DNA of 64,000 bases from Stenotrophomonas sp. NA06056 (GTDB lineage: Bacteria > Pseudomonadota > Gammaproteobacteria > Xanthomonadales > Xanthomonadaceae): contig NZ_CP054931.1 of assembly GCF_013364355.1 (NCBI RefSeq), forward strand, positions 434,001-498,000, in the 5' to 3' direction. Each line of letters begins with the position of its first letter. Position 1 is the stretch's first letter. A program made the position numbers and the translations under genes. Shown in pieces: positions 8,830-17,358 of this stretch. Under the pieces are notes generated by a model. It was not told the origin of the DNA and ran no database searches. It worked only from the letters and a program-made list of their open reading frames with translations.

Positions 8830-10866
8830 TCAGAAGCGCGCGGTCATGCTGAAGAAGTAGCTGCGGCCGGCGACGAAGTAGTCGGTGGAGCCGTCGGCGT
8901 ACAGCTTCTTGTCGGCCAGGTTGCTGACGCCGCCACGCAGGGTCAGCACCTCGTTGACGTTCCAGGCAGCGGTCAGGTCATACAGCGTGTAGGCCTTCAG
9001 GAAGGTATTGACCACGCCGGTCTGCTTGCCGGTGTACTGCGCCGACAGGCTGCTGGAGAACACCGCGTTCGGCGTCCAGTCCAGCGACGAATAGCCGGAG
9101 AATTCCGGCGTGTCGATCAGGTTGCGGCCGGTGGTCAGGTTCTTGGCTTCCTTCATCCAGGTTGCCGAGGTGCGCCACCGCCAATGATCGCCGAAGCGGA
9201 AGTTGAGGTTGCCTTCCATGCCGCTGGTGCGCGCGCGCTGCACGTTCTGCATGCGCGTCCACCAGTAGCCGTTGAAGAAGCCCAGCGCTTCATACTCGAT
9301 CTTGTTCTTGAAGTCGGTATGGAAGTAGGTCAGGCCGGCATCGACCAGGTCATTGTCGAAGCTGACGCCGATCTCGCGGTTGGTGCTGGTTTCCGGGTCC
9401 AGGTTCGGATTGCCGGCCATGTAGCAACCGCCGCGGGTATAGCCCAGCGGGATCAGCGAGGTGCAGCCGCGGCCACCGGACTGGGTCGCCGCGCTGGGCG
9501 AATTCTCGGTCAGGCTCGGCGCGCGGAAGCCCTTGGAGACACCGCCACGGATCGTCCACTGCTCGCTGGGGTGCCAGACCAGGTAGGCACGTGGGCTGAC
9601 GTGGCTGCCGAACTGCTCATGGTGGTCCAGGCGTGCGCCCAGGGTCAGGGCCAGGGTGCGGTGCAGCTTCAGCTCGTCTTCGACGAACAGCGCCCAGGTG
9701 TCCACTTCCAGGGTGGAGCCGACCACCGGGTTGCCGGCGTAGTCGATCGGCGCCTGGCCGATGGTGTCGGTGTTGGTCAGCTCCTGCCGCTTCCATTGGC
9801 CGCCCACCGCGAACTGGTGGTCCACGCCAAGGGTGAAGGGCGTGCTCAGGCTGCCTTCGATGATCGTATCGGTTGCCTCGGAGCGGCCGGTGGCGCCGAT
9901 GTCGTTCTTGTACTCGGTCCAGTACGCGCTGAGCTTGGAGGTACCAAAATCCCACTTGCCGTCGTGGTTCAATGCCAGCGAACTGCGCTTGAGCTCACTG
10001 GCGCCCCATGCGCCCTCGTCCTGCTTCTCCAGCGCCTGGGCGATGAAGGCCTGCTGCACGCCGTGGCCCGCTTCCAGCGACACTTCCTGTGCTTCGCTCA
10101 GCGTCCACTGCAGCAGTGCGTCGACATTGCGGTCCTTCTCGCCGGCGTAGGCGTTGCCATACACACCGCCGTTGGAGCGGTCCGAATCGCGACGCATGCT
10201 GTTGGCGCCGATGCGCAGGCCGAAGCGCTCACCCAGCGGGCCGGAGAAGGTCGCGCCGATCTGCTGGGTGTCGCCACGGTCGCCATCCTGCGGCCGGGTG
10301 TAGCTGTGGGTGGCGCTGCCGTTCCAGTTGTCACCGATGCGCTTGGTGATGATGTTGATCACCCCGCCCATCGCATCCGAGCCATACAGCGAGGACATCG
10401 GGCCGCGCACCACTTCGATGCGCTCGATCTGGTCCGGAGAAATCCAGTTCAGGTCCTGGCGGCCCAGGTCGGGGCGATAGTTGGTCGAGGCCGAGCTGCC
10501 CATGCGCTTGCCGTCCACCAGCACCAGCGTGTAGTTGGACGGCATGCCGCGCAGCTTGATCTTGGACTGCTCACCGGCGGCGCTGAGCCCACCGGTCACG
10601 CCCGGGATACGGCTGAGCAGGGTGGCCAGATCGTGCACCGGCTGGCGTTCGATGTCTTCGCGGCTGATCACGCTGATGCTGGCCGGGGCATCCTTGATCC
10701 ATTGCTGGTTGCCCGAGGCGGTGACCACCACGGTATCCAGGTCCTTGGTCGAGGCATCGGCGCTGGCTTCAGCGGCGGCGAGGGCAGGCAGGGTCAGCAG
10801 GCAGGCGGTGGCCAGAGCGCTGGCCAGACGGGTGCGCGACGGGCGCGCGGAACGAAGAGGAGACAT
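8830..10866 (-). CDS. TonB-dependent outer-membrane receptor, probably ferric siderophore
   Basis: This 678-aa protein has a signal peptide (LATACLLTLPALAAAEA), a TonB-box-like DLDTVVVTAS, then the plug domain: KDAPASISVISREDIERQPV, LRGMPSNYTLVLVDGKRMGS, and IERIEVVRGPMSSLYGSDAMGGVINIITK. A 22-strand barrel follows, ending in the aromatic FSMTARF typical of barrel C termini. The plug motifs resemble catecholate-siderophore receptors of the FepA/CirA/BfeA type, but the ligand is not determined. A Fur box about 155 bp upstream supports iron-repressed expression. ATG 10866 is chosen because the signal peptide begins there. Confidence 0.92.
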   Translation of the reverse strand: MSPLRSARPSRTRLASALATACLLTLPALAAAEASADASTKDLDTVVVTASGNQQWIKDAPASISVISREDIERQPVHDLATLLSRIPGVTGGLSAAGEQSKIKLRGMPSNYTLVLVDGKRMGSSASTNYRPDLGRQDLNWISPDQIERIEVVRGPMSSLYGSDAMGGVINIITKRIGDNWNGSATHSYTRPQDGDRGDTQQIGATFSGPLGERFGLRIGANSMRRDSDRSNGGVYGNAYAGEKDRNVDALLQWTLSEAQEVSLEAGHGVQQAFIAQALEKQDEGAWGASELKRSSLALNHDGKWDFGTSKLSAYWTEYKNDIGATGRSEATDTIIEGSLSTPFTLGVDHQFAVGGQWKRQELTNTDTIGQAPIDYAGNPVVGSTLEVDTWALFVEDELKLHRTLALTLGARLDHHEQFGSHVSPRAYLVWHPSEQWTIRGGVSKGFRAPSLTENSPSAATQSGGRGCTSLIPLGYTRGGCYMAGNPNLDPETSTNREIGVSFDNDLVDAGLTYFHTDFKNKIEYEALGFFNGYWWTRMQNVQRARTSGMEGNLNFRFGDHWRWRTSATWMKEAKNLTTGRNLIDTPEFSGYSSLDWTPNAVFSSSLSAQYTGKQTGVVNTFLKAYTLYDLTAAWNVNEVLTLRGGVSNLADKKLYADGSTDYFVAGRSYFFSMTARF

Positions 10867-11359
10867 GACGGCTTCCAAGGGGAGGAGAGACCCGGTGGAA
10901 GCAGCAGGCGCACGCAGACAGCAGGCAGCCACCCCTTCCCTGGGTCGTTGGGCGCGCGGAGGGTCCGGCGCAGCTGGGTGGGTCCGGTGCGCGGCGCGCA
11001 GTGACCTGCCTGGTTAACGGAATGATAACCGTTCTCGTTTGTTACGATCCAGTACTTTCAGGGATGAATCGACATTCCAGGGCGCGGTGGCGCGGTTCGC
11101 CTGCTGATTGCTGAATGGGGATATTTCCCGGCGTAGGCCTTCGCACCCGGCTTACATTCGGAGCCATAGACTGAGCCGCATTTTTCGATTCCGCCCCGTT
11201 GGAGATCGTGTGGGTTCCGGTAGTGACAGACATCGACTGCGCGGCATGACGCCGTGGCAGACAGGACAAGTGCGGACGCCGGGAATGCGTGCCAGGAACC
11301 TTGGTGCATGCAGCCCGGCCGGGACGGCCGGTCCTGCGGCCTGCAGGGAGTAGGCGGCC
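10867..11359. other. Divergent intergenic region, TonB receptor / opgH
   Basis: This 493-bp spacer contains the Fur box (11021-11036) and the long untranslated leader of the receptor. The opgH end contains CG-rich inverted repeats (near 11310-11345) but no recognised promoter or gene. The frames inside are short and lack ribosome-binding sites. Confidence 0.5.
11021..11036 (-). promoter_or_regulatory. Fur box upstream of TonB-dependent receptor
   Basis: AATGATAACCGTTCTC matches 13 of 16 positions of the inner Fur consensus AATGATAATCATTATC. Its position, about 155 bp upstream of the receptor start, fits the receptor promoter. It implies repression by Fe-Fur when iron is sufficient. Confidence 0.75.
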
Positions 11360-13285
11360 ATGGGGAGTGAAACCATCGACGCGGAACCGGTCACGGCCGG
11401 TCCCGACGCGGGCTGGGCCCTGCTGCCGGCCGAATCACCGCTGGTGATGCCAGAACAGACATTGCGCGAAGGCGCGTTGAAAGTCCGGCGCCATCGCACC
11501 TCGCCGCGCATGATCGGGCTGCGCCGCCTGTACATCCTCGGCGGTACGGTGGCGATGACCGCCGTGGCGACGCGGATGATGTGGCGGGTGCTGTCCGGTA
11601 ACGGCATCAGCGTGCTCGAGGCCTGCCTGCTGGTGCTGTTCGTCGGCCTGTTCGCCTGGATCGCGCTGTCCTTCGCCAGTGCGGTGGCTGGGTTCCTGAC
11701 GGCCGTGTTCGACCGTGGCTACCGCCTGGGCATCGATCCGGACAAGCCGCTGCCGACCGTGCACAGCCGCACCGCGCTGCTGATGCCCACCTACAACGAA
11801 GACCCGCGCCGGCTGCTGGCCGGCCTGCGCGCGATCTACGAATCGGTGGCGGCCACCGGCCAGCTGCAGCGTTTCGACTTCTTCGTGCTCAGTGATACCC
11901 GCCGCGAGGACATCGCGCGTGCAGAGGAGCAGGTGTTCGCCGAACTGCGCGAGTTGGTGCCCGATGGTCAGGCGCGACTGTTCTATCGCCGCCGTGGCGA
12001 CAACAGCGCGCGCAAGGCCGGCAACATCGCCGACTGGGTACGCCGCTTCGGCGGTGCCTACCCGCAGATGCTGATCCTGGATGCCGACAGTCTGATGACC
12101 GGCGACAGCATCGTGCGCCTGGTGGCCGGCATGGAGCACAACGCCGACGTCGGCCTGATCCAGACCCTGCCGTCGGTCATTGGCGGCCGCACCCTGTTCT
12201 CGCGCATGCAGCAGTTTGGCGGGCGCGTGTACGGTCCGGTGATCGCCCGTGGCGTGGCCTGGTGGCACGGTGCCGAAAGCAATTACTGGGGGCACAACGC
12301 GATCATCCGCACCCGTGCCTTCGCCGACCACGCTGGCCTGCCGGAGCTGCCGGGACGCAAGCCGTTCGGCGGCCACGTGCTCAGCCATGATTTCGTGGAA
12401 GCCGCGTTGATGCGCCGTGGAGGCTGGGCTGCGCACATGGTGCCCTACCTGGGTGGCAGCTATGAAGAAGGTCCGCCGACGCTGACCGACCTGCTGGTGC
12501 GCGATCGCCGCTGGTGCCAGGGCAACCTGCAACACGGCAAGGTGGTGGGCAGCCGTGGCCTGCACTGGATCAGCCGCGTGCACATGCTGATCGGCATCGG
12601 TCATTACTTCACCGCACCGATGTGGGCCATGCTGATGCTGATCGGCATCGCCATCCCGCTGTTCCAGGAAGGCATTGATTTCAATGCGCTGCTGCACCTG
12701 TCGCCCAGCGTGTACTGGCGCGCGCAGGATGAAGAACAGGTGGTGCGCCTGTTCGCCGCCACCATGGCGGTGCTGCTGATGCCCAAGGTGCTGGGTTACC
12801 TGGCAATGCTGCTCGACCCGGTCGAGCGCCGTGGCTGCGGTGGCGCGATCCGGGCGTTCCTGTCGATGCTGGTGGAAACCGTGCTGGCCGCGCTGATGGC
12901 GCCGGTGGTGATGTACGTGCAGTCGCGCGGCGTGGCCGAAGTGCTGTCCGGCCGTGACTCGGGCTGGGACGCACAGCAGCGCGACGACGGTGGCATTTCC
13001 TGGATGGCGCTGCTGCGCGGTTACGGCGGCCTGGGCGTGTTTGGTGCCTTCATGGGCGTGCTGGCGTGGGCGGTGTCGCCGTCGTTGGCCGCCTGGATGG
13101 CGCCGGTGGTGATCGGCATGGTGCTGGCGGTGCCGGTGGTGGCATTGACCTCGCTGCGCGGACCGGGTGCCTTCCTGCATCGCCTTGGTCTGCTCGACAT
13201 CCCTGAAGAGAACATCCCGCCGCCGGTGCTGGTGCGCGCCGCACAGCTGCGCCGGGAAGCGGCCGAGCAACCGCCGCTGTACTGA
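11360..13285 (+). CDS. opgH: Glucans biosynthesis glucosyltransferase H
   Basis: This 641-aa inner-membrane GT2 glycosyltransferase makes the beta-1,2-linked glucan backbone of osmoregulated periplasmic glucans from UDP-glucose. Two N-terminal TM helices (about 53-70 and 80-120) precede the cytosolic catalytic domain, which has [12 protein letters not shown], the catalytic DAD at 241-243 and RDRRWCQGN around residue 385. At least four further TM helices follow. The length is somewhat short of E. coli OpgH (about 850 aa), mainly at the N terminus. OpgG is not adjacent, as in other xanthomonads where the opgH homologue (hrpM) stands alone. The role includes osmoadaptation and virulence. Confidence 0.93.
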   Translation: MGSETIDAEPVTAGPDAGWALLPAESPLVMPEQTLREGALKVRRHRTSPRMIGLRRLYILGGTVAMTAVATRMMWRVLSGNGISVLEACLLVLFVGLFAWIALSFASAVAGFLTAVFDRGYRLGIDPDKPLPTVHSRTALLMPTYNEDPRRLLAGLRAIYESVAATGQLQRFDFFVLSDTRREDIARAEEQVFAELRELVPDGQARLFYRRRGDNSARKAGNIADWVRRFGGAYPQMLILDADSLMTGDSIVRLVAGMEHNADVGLIQTLPSVIGGRTLFSRMQQFGGRVYGPVIARGVAWWHGAESNYWGHNAIIRTRAFADHAGLPELPGRKPFGGHVLSHDFVEAALMRRGGWAAHMVPYLGGSYEEGPPTLTDLLVRDRRWCQGNLQHGKVVGSRGLHWISRVHMLIGIGHYFTAPMWAMLMLIGIAIPLFQEGIDFNALLHLSPSVYWRAQDEEQVVRLFAATMAVLLMPKVLGYLAMLLDPVERRGCGGAIRAFLSMLVETVLAALMAPVVMYVQSRGVAEVLSGRDSGWDAQQRDDGGISWMALLRGYGGLGVFGAFMGVLAWAVSPSLAAWMAPVVIGMVLAVPVVALTSLRGPGAFLHRLGLLDIPEENIPPPVLVRAAQLRREAAEQPPLY

Positions 13286-13335
13286 TCGCACCGCGCCAAC
13301 GGCATAATGCGGCTCGAACGTACAGGAGCCGCAAC

Positions 13336-13995
13336 ATGCTGCAAACGGTGGAACAGGAAACCGGCGCCTCGCCGCAGTGGTCGGTGATCTGGCTGCACGG
13401 CCTGGGGGCCGACGGCCATGATTTCGCGCCGATCGTGCCCGAGCTGGTGCGTCCGCACTGGCCGGCGCTGCGCTTCGTGTTCCCGCACGCACCGGTGCGG
13501 CCGATCACGATCAACAACGGCGTACCGATGCGCGGCTGGTACGACATCGTCGGCATGGACTTCCGCTCGCGCGCCGATATGACCGGCGTGCAGGAGTCGG
13601 TAGCGCAGCTGGATGCCCTGATCGCCCGTGAGATCGAACGCGGTGTCGCCGCCGATCACATCTTCCTGGCTGGCTTTTCGCAGGGTGGAGCGGTGATCCT
13701 CAGTGCCGCGCTGGCGCGTACTGCACCGTTGGCTGGCCTGATTGCGCTGTCGACCTACCTGCCGGATGCCGAAAGCGCGTCCCGCGTCGATGGCGCGGTG
13801 GACGTGCCGGTGTTCATGGCCCACGGCAGCAGCGACCCGGTGATTCCGCAGGCAGTGGCTGCGCACAGCGCCGAGAAGCTGCGCACGCTGGGGCTGCACG
13901 TGCAGTGGCACAGCTACCCGATGGCCCACCAGGTCTGCGCCGAGGAAATCGACGCGTTGGGCGACTGGTTGCAGGCACGCTTGGGCGCCGTCTGA
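13336..13995 (+). CDS. Carboxylesterase / phospholipase-type alpha/beta hydrolase
   Basis: This 219-aa esterase has VIWLHGLGADGHDF (oxyanion-hole region), the nucleophile elbow AGFSQGG, the acid in GSSDPVIP and the base in YPMAHQVCAEE. This gives the Ser-Asp-His triad of the abhydrolase_2 (acyl-protein thioesterase/carboxylesterase) family. It is cytosolic, with no signal peptide. The true substrate could be short-chain esters or acylated proteins. It starts 50 bp after opgH and ends 3 bp before algZ, so it may be co-transcribed with algZ-algR. Confidence 0.9.
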   Translation: MLQTVEQETGASPQWSVIWLHGLGADGHDFAPIVPELVRPHWPALRFVFPHAPVRPITINNGVPMRGWYDIVGMDFRSRADMTGVQESVAQLDALIAREIERGVAADHIFLAGFSQGGAVILSAALARTAPLAGLIALSTYLPDAESASRVDGAVDVPVFMAHGSSDPVIPQAVAAHSAEKLRTLGLHVQWHSYPMAHQVCAEEIDALGDWLQARLGAV

Positions 13996-13998
13996 GCC

Positions 13999-15042
13999 AT
14001 GGTCGCGAGCCCCGCCGCCCCGTGGATGCCGGAACTGTGCCGCCTGCCGCGGCTGGCGGCGATGCTTGGCCTGGCCGAACTGGTGGTGGTGGTGCTGGCG
14101 CTGGCACCCGATGGCAGCCGCCATTGGACGATGGCTGAACTGGCCTCGGCCAGCGGTTTCGCGCTGTGGCTGGCACTGGCGGTCACCGCCAGCCTGTGCC
14201 TGCTGCGGCAGGCGTTGTCGAAGCTGCCGGAAATGCTGGGTGCCGTCGCAGCGGTCGGTCTGGCGGCGCTGATCGCCATCCTGTGCGCGGGTATCATCCA
14301 TGCCCTGTATGCCGTGCTGGGGGACAACTTCGCGCACGGCATCGGCTTCTGGCGCTTCACCCTGGGTAGTGCGGCCACCACAGCGCTGATCACCGCGCTG
14401 GCACTGCGCTACTTCTATGTCAGTGATCGCTGGGCGGCGCAGGTACAGGCCAATGCCCGTGCGCAGGCGGACGCCCTGCAGGCACGCATCCGCCCGCACT
14501 TCCTGTTCAACAGCATGAACCTGATCGCCAGCCTGCTGCATCGGGACCCGGCGGTGGCCGAGCGTGCCGTGCTCGACCTGTCCGATCTGTTCCGCGCCGC
14601 ACTGGGCGCGGGCGAGGGCGATTCGACGCTGCGCGATGAGTGCGAGCTGGCCGAGCGCTACCTGTCGATTGAATCACTGCGCCTGGGCGACCGCCTGCGG
14701 GTGCACTGGCAGCGCGACGAACCGCTGCCCTGGGAGCTGCCGATGCCACGGCTGGTGCTGCAGCCCTTGGTGGAAAACGCGGTGCTGCATGGCATCTCGC
14801 GCCTGCCCGAGGGCGGCACCATCGAGCTGCATCTGGCCTGCGTGGGCAGCGAGTTGCAGATCCGTGTGCGCAATCCTGCCCCGGATCCGCAGGTGCCCGG
14901 TCTGGCCCTGGCGCAGGGCGCGGGCCATGCCCAGCACAGCATCGGCCATCGCCTGACCTGGCGCTTTGGCCGTGCCGCGCGGATGACGGCTGGCTGGAGC
15001 GAGGGCTACTATGCCTGCCAGGTGACAGTGCCGATCCAGTGA
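13999..15042 (+). CDS. algZ: LytS/AlgZ-type sensor histidine kinase
   Basis: This 347-aa membrane kinase has about four N-terminal TM helices (residues 20-130), then the His_kinase family domain with RPHFLFNSMNLIASLL; the phospho-accepting His is residue 167. A degenerate ATPase part follows (LVLQPLVENAVLHGISRLPEGG). The expected glycine-rich G box is weak, as in AlgZ/FimS. It pairs with the LytTR response regulator 10 bp downstream, and hemC follows. This order algZ-algR-hemC is the one known from Pseudomonas, where the pair controls type IV pili and alginate. The symbol is based on this synteny and domain match. Confidence 0.85.
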   Translation: MVASPAAPWMPELCRLPRLAAMLGLAELVVVVLALAPDGSRHWTMAELASASGFALWLALAVTASLCLLRQALSKLPEMLGAVAAVGLAALIAILCAGIIHALYAVLGDNFAHGIGFWRFTLGSAATTALITALALRYFYVSDRWAAQVQANARAQADALQARIRPHFLFNSMNLIASLLHRDPAVAERAVLDLSDLFRAALGAGEGDSTLRDECELAERYLSIESLRLGDRLRVHWQRDEPLPWELPMPRLVLQPLVENAVLHGISRLPEGGTIELHLACVGSELQIRVRNPAPDPQVPGLALAQGAGHAQHSIGHRLTWRFGRAARMTAGWSEGYYACQVTVPIQ

Positions 15043-15052
15043 GGGGACGATC

Positions 15053-15784
15053 GTGAGGGTAGTCATCGCCGATGACGAACCGCTGGCGCGCGAGCGCCTG
15101 CGCAGCCTGCTGGCCGCGCAGGAAGGGGTGGACGTGGTTGCCGAGGCCGGCAACGGCGAGCAGGCCCTGCACGCCTGCGCCGAACTGCAACCGGATCTGG
15201 TCCTGCTGGATATCGCCATGCCCGGGCTGGATGGCCTGGAAGCGGCCCGCCACCTGGCCAGCTTCGAGCCACGCCCGGCGGTGGTGTTCTGCACGGCCTA
15301 CGACGCGCATGCACTGTCGGCCTTCGAAGCGGCAGCCATCGATTACCTGATGAAGCCGGTGCGTGCCGAGCGGTTGGCGGCGGCGATCGCACGCGCACGC
15401 ACGTTCCTGGCCGGCCGCGACGGCCAGCCGCAGGACCACCGCGGGCAGCAGGCCCGCAGCATGCTGTGCGCGCGCCTGCGCGGCAGCCTGCGCCTGATTC
15501 CGCTGGACGACATCCATTACCTGCAGGCCGAAGAGAAGTACGTGGTGGTGCATCACGCACGCGGAGAAGACCTGATCGAGGAGTCGCTGAAGTCGCTGGA
15601 AGAAGAGTTCGCCAGCCGCTTCATCCGCATCCATCGCAACTGCCTGGTGGCACGCCATGAGCTGGTGGAGCTGCGTCGTGGCACGGGCGGCCAGGTGCAG
15701 GCGATGCTGCGGCATGGCAAGCAGCCGCTGGAAGTGAGTCGGCGCTGCGTGGCGACGCTGAAGCAGGAATTGCGGCATCTGTGA
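15053..15784 (+). CDS. algR: LytTR-type response regulator
   Basis: This 243-aa regulator has an N-terminal receiver domain with acidic pocket ADDEP, phospho-acceptor Asp53 in VLLDIAMPG, and switch CTAYDAHA...DYLMKPV. A linker is followed by a C-terminal LytTR DNA-binding domain (IPLDDIHYLQAEEKYVVVHH ... FIRIHRNCLVA). The start is GTG 15053, preceded by GAGGGGA. It is translated 10 bp after the kinase gene, so the two form one unit. Predicted targets, by analogy with Pseudomonas AlgR, are pilus and surface-associated genes; this is not shown by the sequence here. Confidence 0.87.
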   Translation: MRVVIADDEPLARERLRSLLAAQEGVDVVAEAGNGEQALHACAELQPDLVLLDIAMPGLDGLEAARHLASFEPRPAVVFCTAYDAHALSAFEAAAIDYLMKPVRAERLAAAIARARTFLAGRDGQPQDHRGQQARSMLCARLRGSLRLIPLDDIHYLQAEEKYVVVHHARGEDLIEESLKSLEEEFASRFIRIHRNCLVARHELVELRRGTGGQVQAMLRHGKQPLEVSRRCVATLKQELRHL

Positions 15785-15819
15785 GGTTTCCGCGCGGCCT
15801 GCGGCCGCGACTGCTTGCG

Positions 15820-15846
15820 AGCAACAGCAACAGCAACAGCAACAGC
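15820..15846. repeat. AGCAAC hexamer tandem repeat
   Basis: The hexamer AGCAAC is repeated four and a half times 36 bp after the algR stop codon. It is intergenic, so copy-number slippage would not shift any frame but could alter algR-hemC spacing. Confidence 0.9.
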
Positions 15847-15882
15847 GGGTTGGTCGGCTCTGTATTGCTGCGCGCATGGCGC

Positions 15883-15976
15883 AACGGTGTGGACATGCAG
15901 GGGACGCCGTGAACCCATCCATGGGGGCTTGGTCGCCGCATCCATGCGGCTTACACCCCTGCATGTCCACACCGTT
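15883..15976. repeat. Palindromic element family A, copy 1
   Basis: A perfect 21-bp inverted repeat (15883-15903 and 15956-15976) encloses a 52-nt core that itself contains two small hairpins. The core is shared, in opposite orientation, with the element at 16136-16239 (45 of 52 identical), whereas the arms are unrelated in sequence. No coding potential or transposase is present. Confidence 0.85.
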
Positions 15977-16041
15977 CCGCCTTCGACAGATTTCAGCGTC
16001 GGACAGCAAAGGCATTGGTGTTATCGGAGGGGTAGAGAAAT

Positions 16042-16065
16042 GTAGAGCCGAGCCACGCTCGGCTC
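16042..16065. repeat. SMAG/GTAG REP element
   Basis: GTAG is followed by a palindrome AGCCGAGC-CAC-GCTCGGCT. It is one of the REP-like GTAG elements known from S. maltophilia and lies between the two family A palindromes. Confidence 0.7.
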
Positions 16066-16135
16066 CGAGCGAAGCGACCCGCTTCTGCTCTTTTCTTTTG
16101 ATCTTCCGTGGCTGACGCACACGGAAACTGTCAGA

Positions 16136-16239
16136 GGCCGGGCGGGGTGGGTGCGCGGGGGTGTCCGCGGCATGGATGCCGCGGCCAAGCCCCCAGGGAT
16201 GGGTTTACGGCGTCCCCCGCGCACCCACCCCGCCCGGCC
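16136..16239. repeat. Palindromic element family A, copy 2 (inverted)
   Basis: A perfect 26-bp GC-rich inverted repeat (16136-16161 and 16214-16239) encloses a 52-nt core. The core is the reverse complement of the copy 1 core with seven differences. Two of these are compensatory: the core hairpin around CATCCATG changes C to G on one side and G to C on the other, and so keeps its pairing. Confidence 0.85.
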
Positions 16240-16326
16240 AAGCACAGCAGTTGCTTGCACGACCACACCAGCCACGAGGGGCTCCGCCGTTGGCCGTATC
16301 CAGCCGATAGGCGCGATAATGCCCGG

Positions 16327-17238
16327 ATGGAAACCGTCCGCATCGCCACCCGCAAGAGCCCGCTCGCCCTCTGGCAGAGCGAACACGTCGCCGACCGCCT
16401 GCGCCAGGCACATCCCGATCTGCATGTGGAACTGGTGCCGATGAGCACCCGCGGCGATGAAGTGCTGGATCGCTCGCTGGCGGCCATCGGCGGCAAGGGC
16501 CTGTTCCTGAAGGAACTGGAACTGGCCATGCTGCGCGGTGAGGCGGACTGCGCGGTGCATTCGCTGAAGGACGTACCGATGGAGCTGGACGAACCCTTCG
16601 CGCTGCCGGCGATGCTCACCCGCCACGACCCGGCAGATGGCTTCGTCTCCAATCTGTATGCCTCGCTGGATGCGCTGCCGATCGGTGCGCGCGTCGGTAC
16701 CTCGTCACTGCGTCGCCAGGCCCAGCTGCGCGCGCTGCGCCCGGACCTGGAACTGCTGGACCTGCGCGGCAACGTCAATACCCGCTTGGCCAAGCTCGAC
16801 AACGGTGGCTACGACGCCATCGTGCTGGCGGTGGCTGGTCTTGAGCGTTTGGGCCTCGGGGGCCGTATTGTCGCCCGCCTGCAGCCGCCACAGTGGTTGC
16901 CGGCGCCGGCGCAGGGTGCGGTGGCGGTGGAGTGCGATGGCGGCAACGCCGCGCTGATGGCGCTGTTCGCAGGCCTGGATGACGCCGCCACGCGTGCCTG
17001 CGTGGAGGCGGAGCGGGCGATGAACCGCGCGCTGCACGGCAGCTGCCACGTGCCGGTGGCGGCGATCGCGCAGTGGCAGGGACAGGATCTGCATCTGCAG
17101 GGCCTGGTCGGCAGCGCCAGTGACGGCCGCGCGGTGCGTGCCGACGCCGTGGGTCCGGCCAGCGACCCGGAAGCGCTGGGCCAGCGCGTGGCGAAGATGC
17201 TGCTGGATGCGGGTGCCGGTGAGCTGTTGAACGTCTGA
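16327..17238 (+). CDS. hemC: Hydroxymethylbilane synthase (porphobilinogen deaminase)
   Basis: This 303-aa cytosolic enzyme of tetrapyrrole synthesis condenses four porphobilinogens into hydroxymethylbilane. Visible signatures are [16 protein letters not shown] at the N terminus, HSLKDVP with catalytic Asp82, and [10 protein letters not shown], where Cys240 carries the dipyrromethane cofactor. The start at 16327 is the family N terminus; the frame remains open upstream through the repeat region but is not conserved coding. hemD is not directly downstream: a REP pair and an unrelated minus-strand gene follow. Confidence 0.95.
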   Translation: METVRIATRKSPLALWQSEHVADRLRQAHPDLHVELVPMSTRGDEVLDRSLAAIGGKGLFLKELELAMLRGEADCAVHSLKDVPMELDEPFALPAMLTRHDPADGFVSNLYASLDALPIGARVGTSSLRRQAQLRALRPDLELLDLRGNVNTRLAKLDNGGYDAIVLAVAGLERLGLGGRIVARLQPPQWLPAPAQGAVAVECDGGNAALMALFAGLDDAATRACVEAERAMNRALHGSCHVPVAAIAQWQGQDLHLQGLVGSASDGRAVRADAVGPASDPEALGQRVAKMLLDAGAGELLNV

Positions 17239-17249
17239 GCCCTGGCGAG

Positions 17250-17321
17250 GTAGTGCCGGCCGCTGGCCGGCAACCTCATCATCCCGATTGAATGCAGTTG
17301 CCGGCCAGCGGCCGGCACTAC
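17250..17321. repeat. SMAG/GTAG REP dimer
   Basis: Two GTAGTGCCGGC-type palindromes (17250-17272 and 17299-17321) face each other across 26 bp. This is the paired arrangement typical of S. maltophilia GTAG elements. Confidence 0.85.
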
Positions 17322-17332
17322 CGGAAAAGAGA

Positions 17333-17354
17333 AACGGGCGCCTTGGCGCCCGTT
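17333..17354 (-). terminator. Rho-independent terminator of the DUF481 gene
   Basis: A perfect 10-bp stem (AACGGGCGCC) with a 2-nt loop is followed on the minus strand by a T-rich run. It begins 4 bp beyond the stop codon of the gene at 17359-18135. Confidence 0.8.
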
Positions 17355-17358
17355 CTGC

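Larger units (their letters stand above)
15785..16326. other. Repeat-rich intergenic region algR-hemC
   Basis: This 542-bp spacer without a credible gene holds, in order, a hexamer microsatellite (15820-15846), palindromic element family A copy 1 (15883-15976), a GTAG/SMAG palindrome (16042-16065) and family A copy 2 in reverse orientation (16136-16239). The hemC promoter must lie near 16290-16320 (GATAAT at 16314-16319 resembles a -10). Confidence 0.8.

Noticed and set aside
9184..11004. Long plus-strand frame opposite the TonB receptor
   Set aside because: It spans the receptor on the other strand, without a credible start or domain. Shadow.
11435..13492. Long minus-strand frame opposite opgH
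   Set aside because: Antisense to a complete OpgH with intact motifs; composition is His/Arg/Gln-rich with no signal. Shadow of a real gene.
15889..15975. Possible IS or transposon end
   Set aside because: Although a perfect inverted repeat is present, no transposase gene, target duplication or second identical copy exists. It is treated as palindromic element family A.
14507..16120. Minus-strand frame opposite algZ and algR that runs into the repeats
   Set aside because: Opposes both partners of an intact two-component system. Its extension into the hexamer repeat explains its length.
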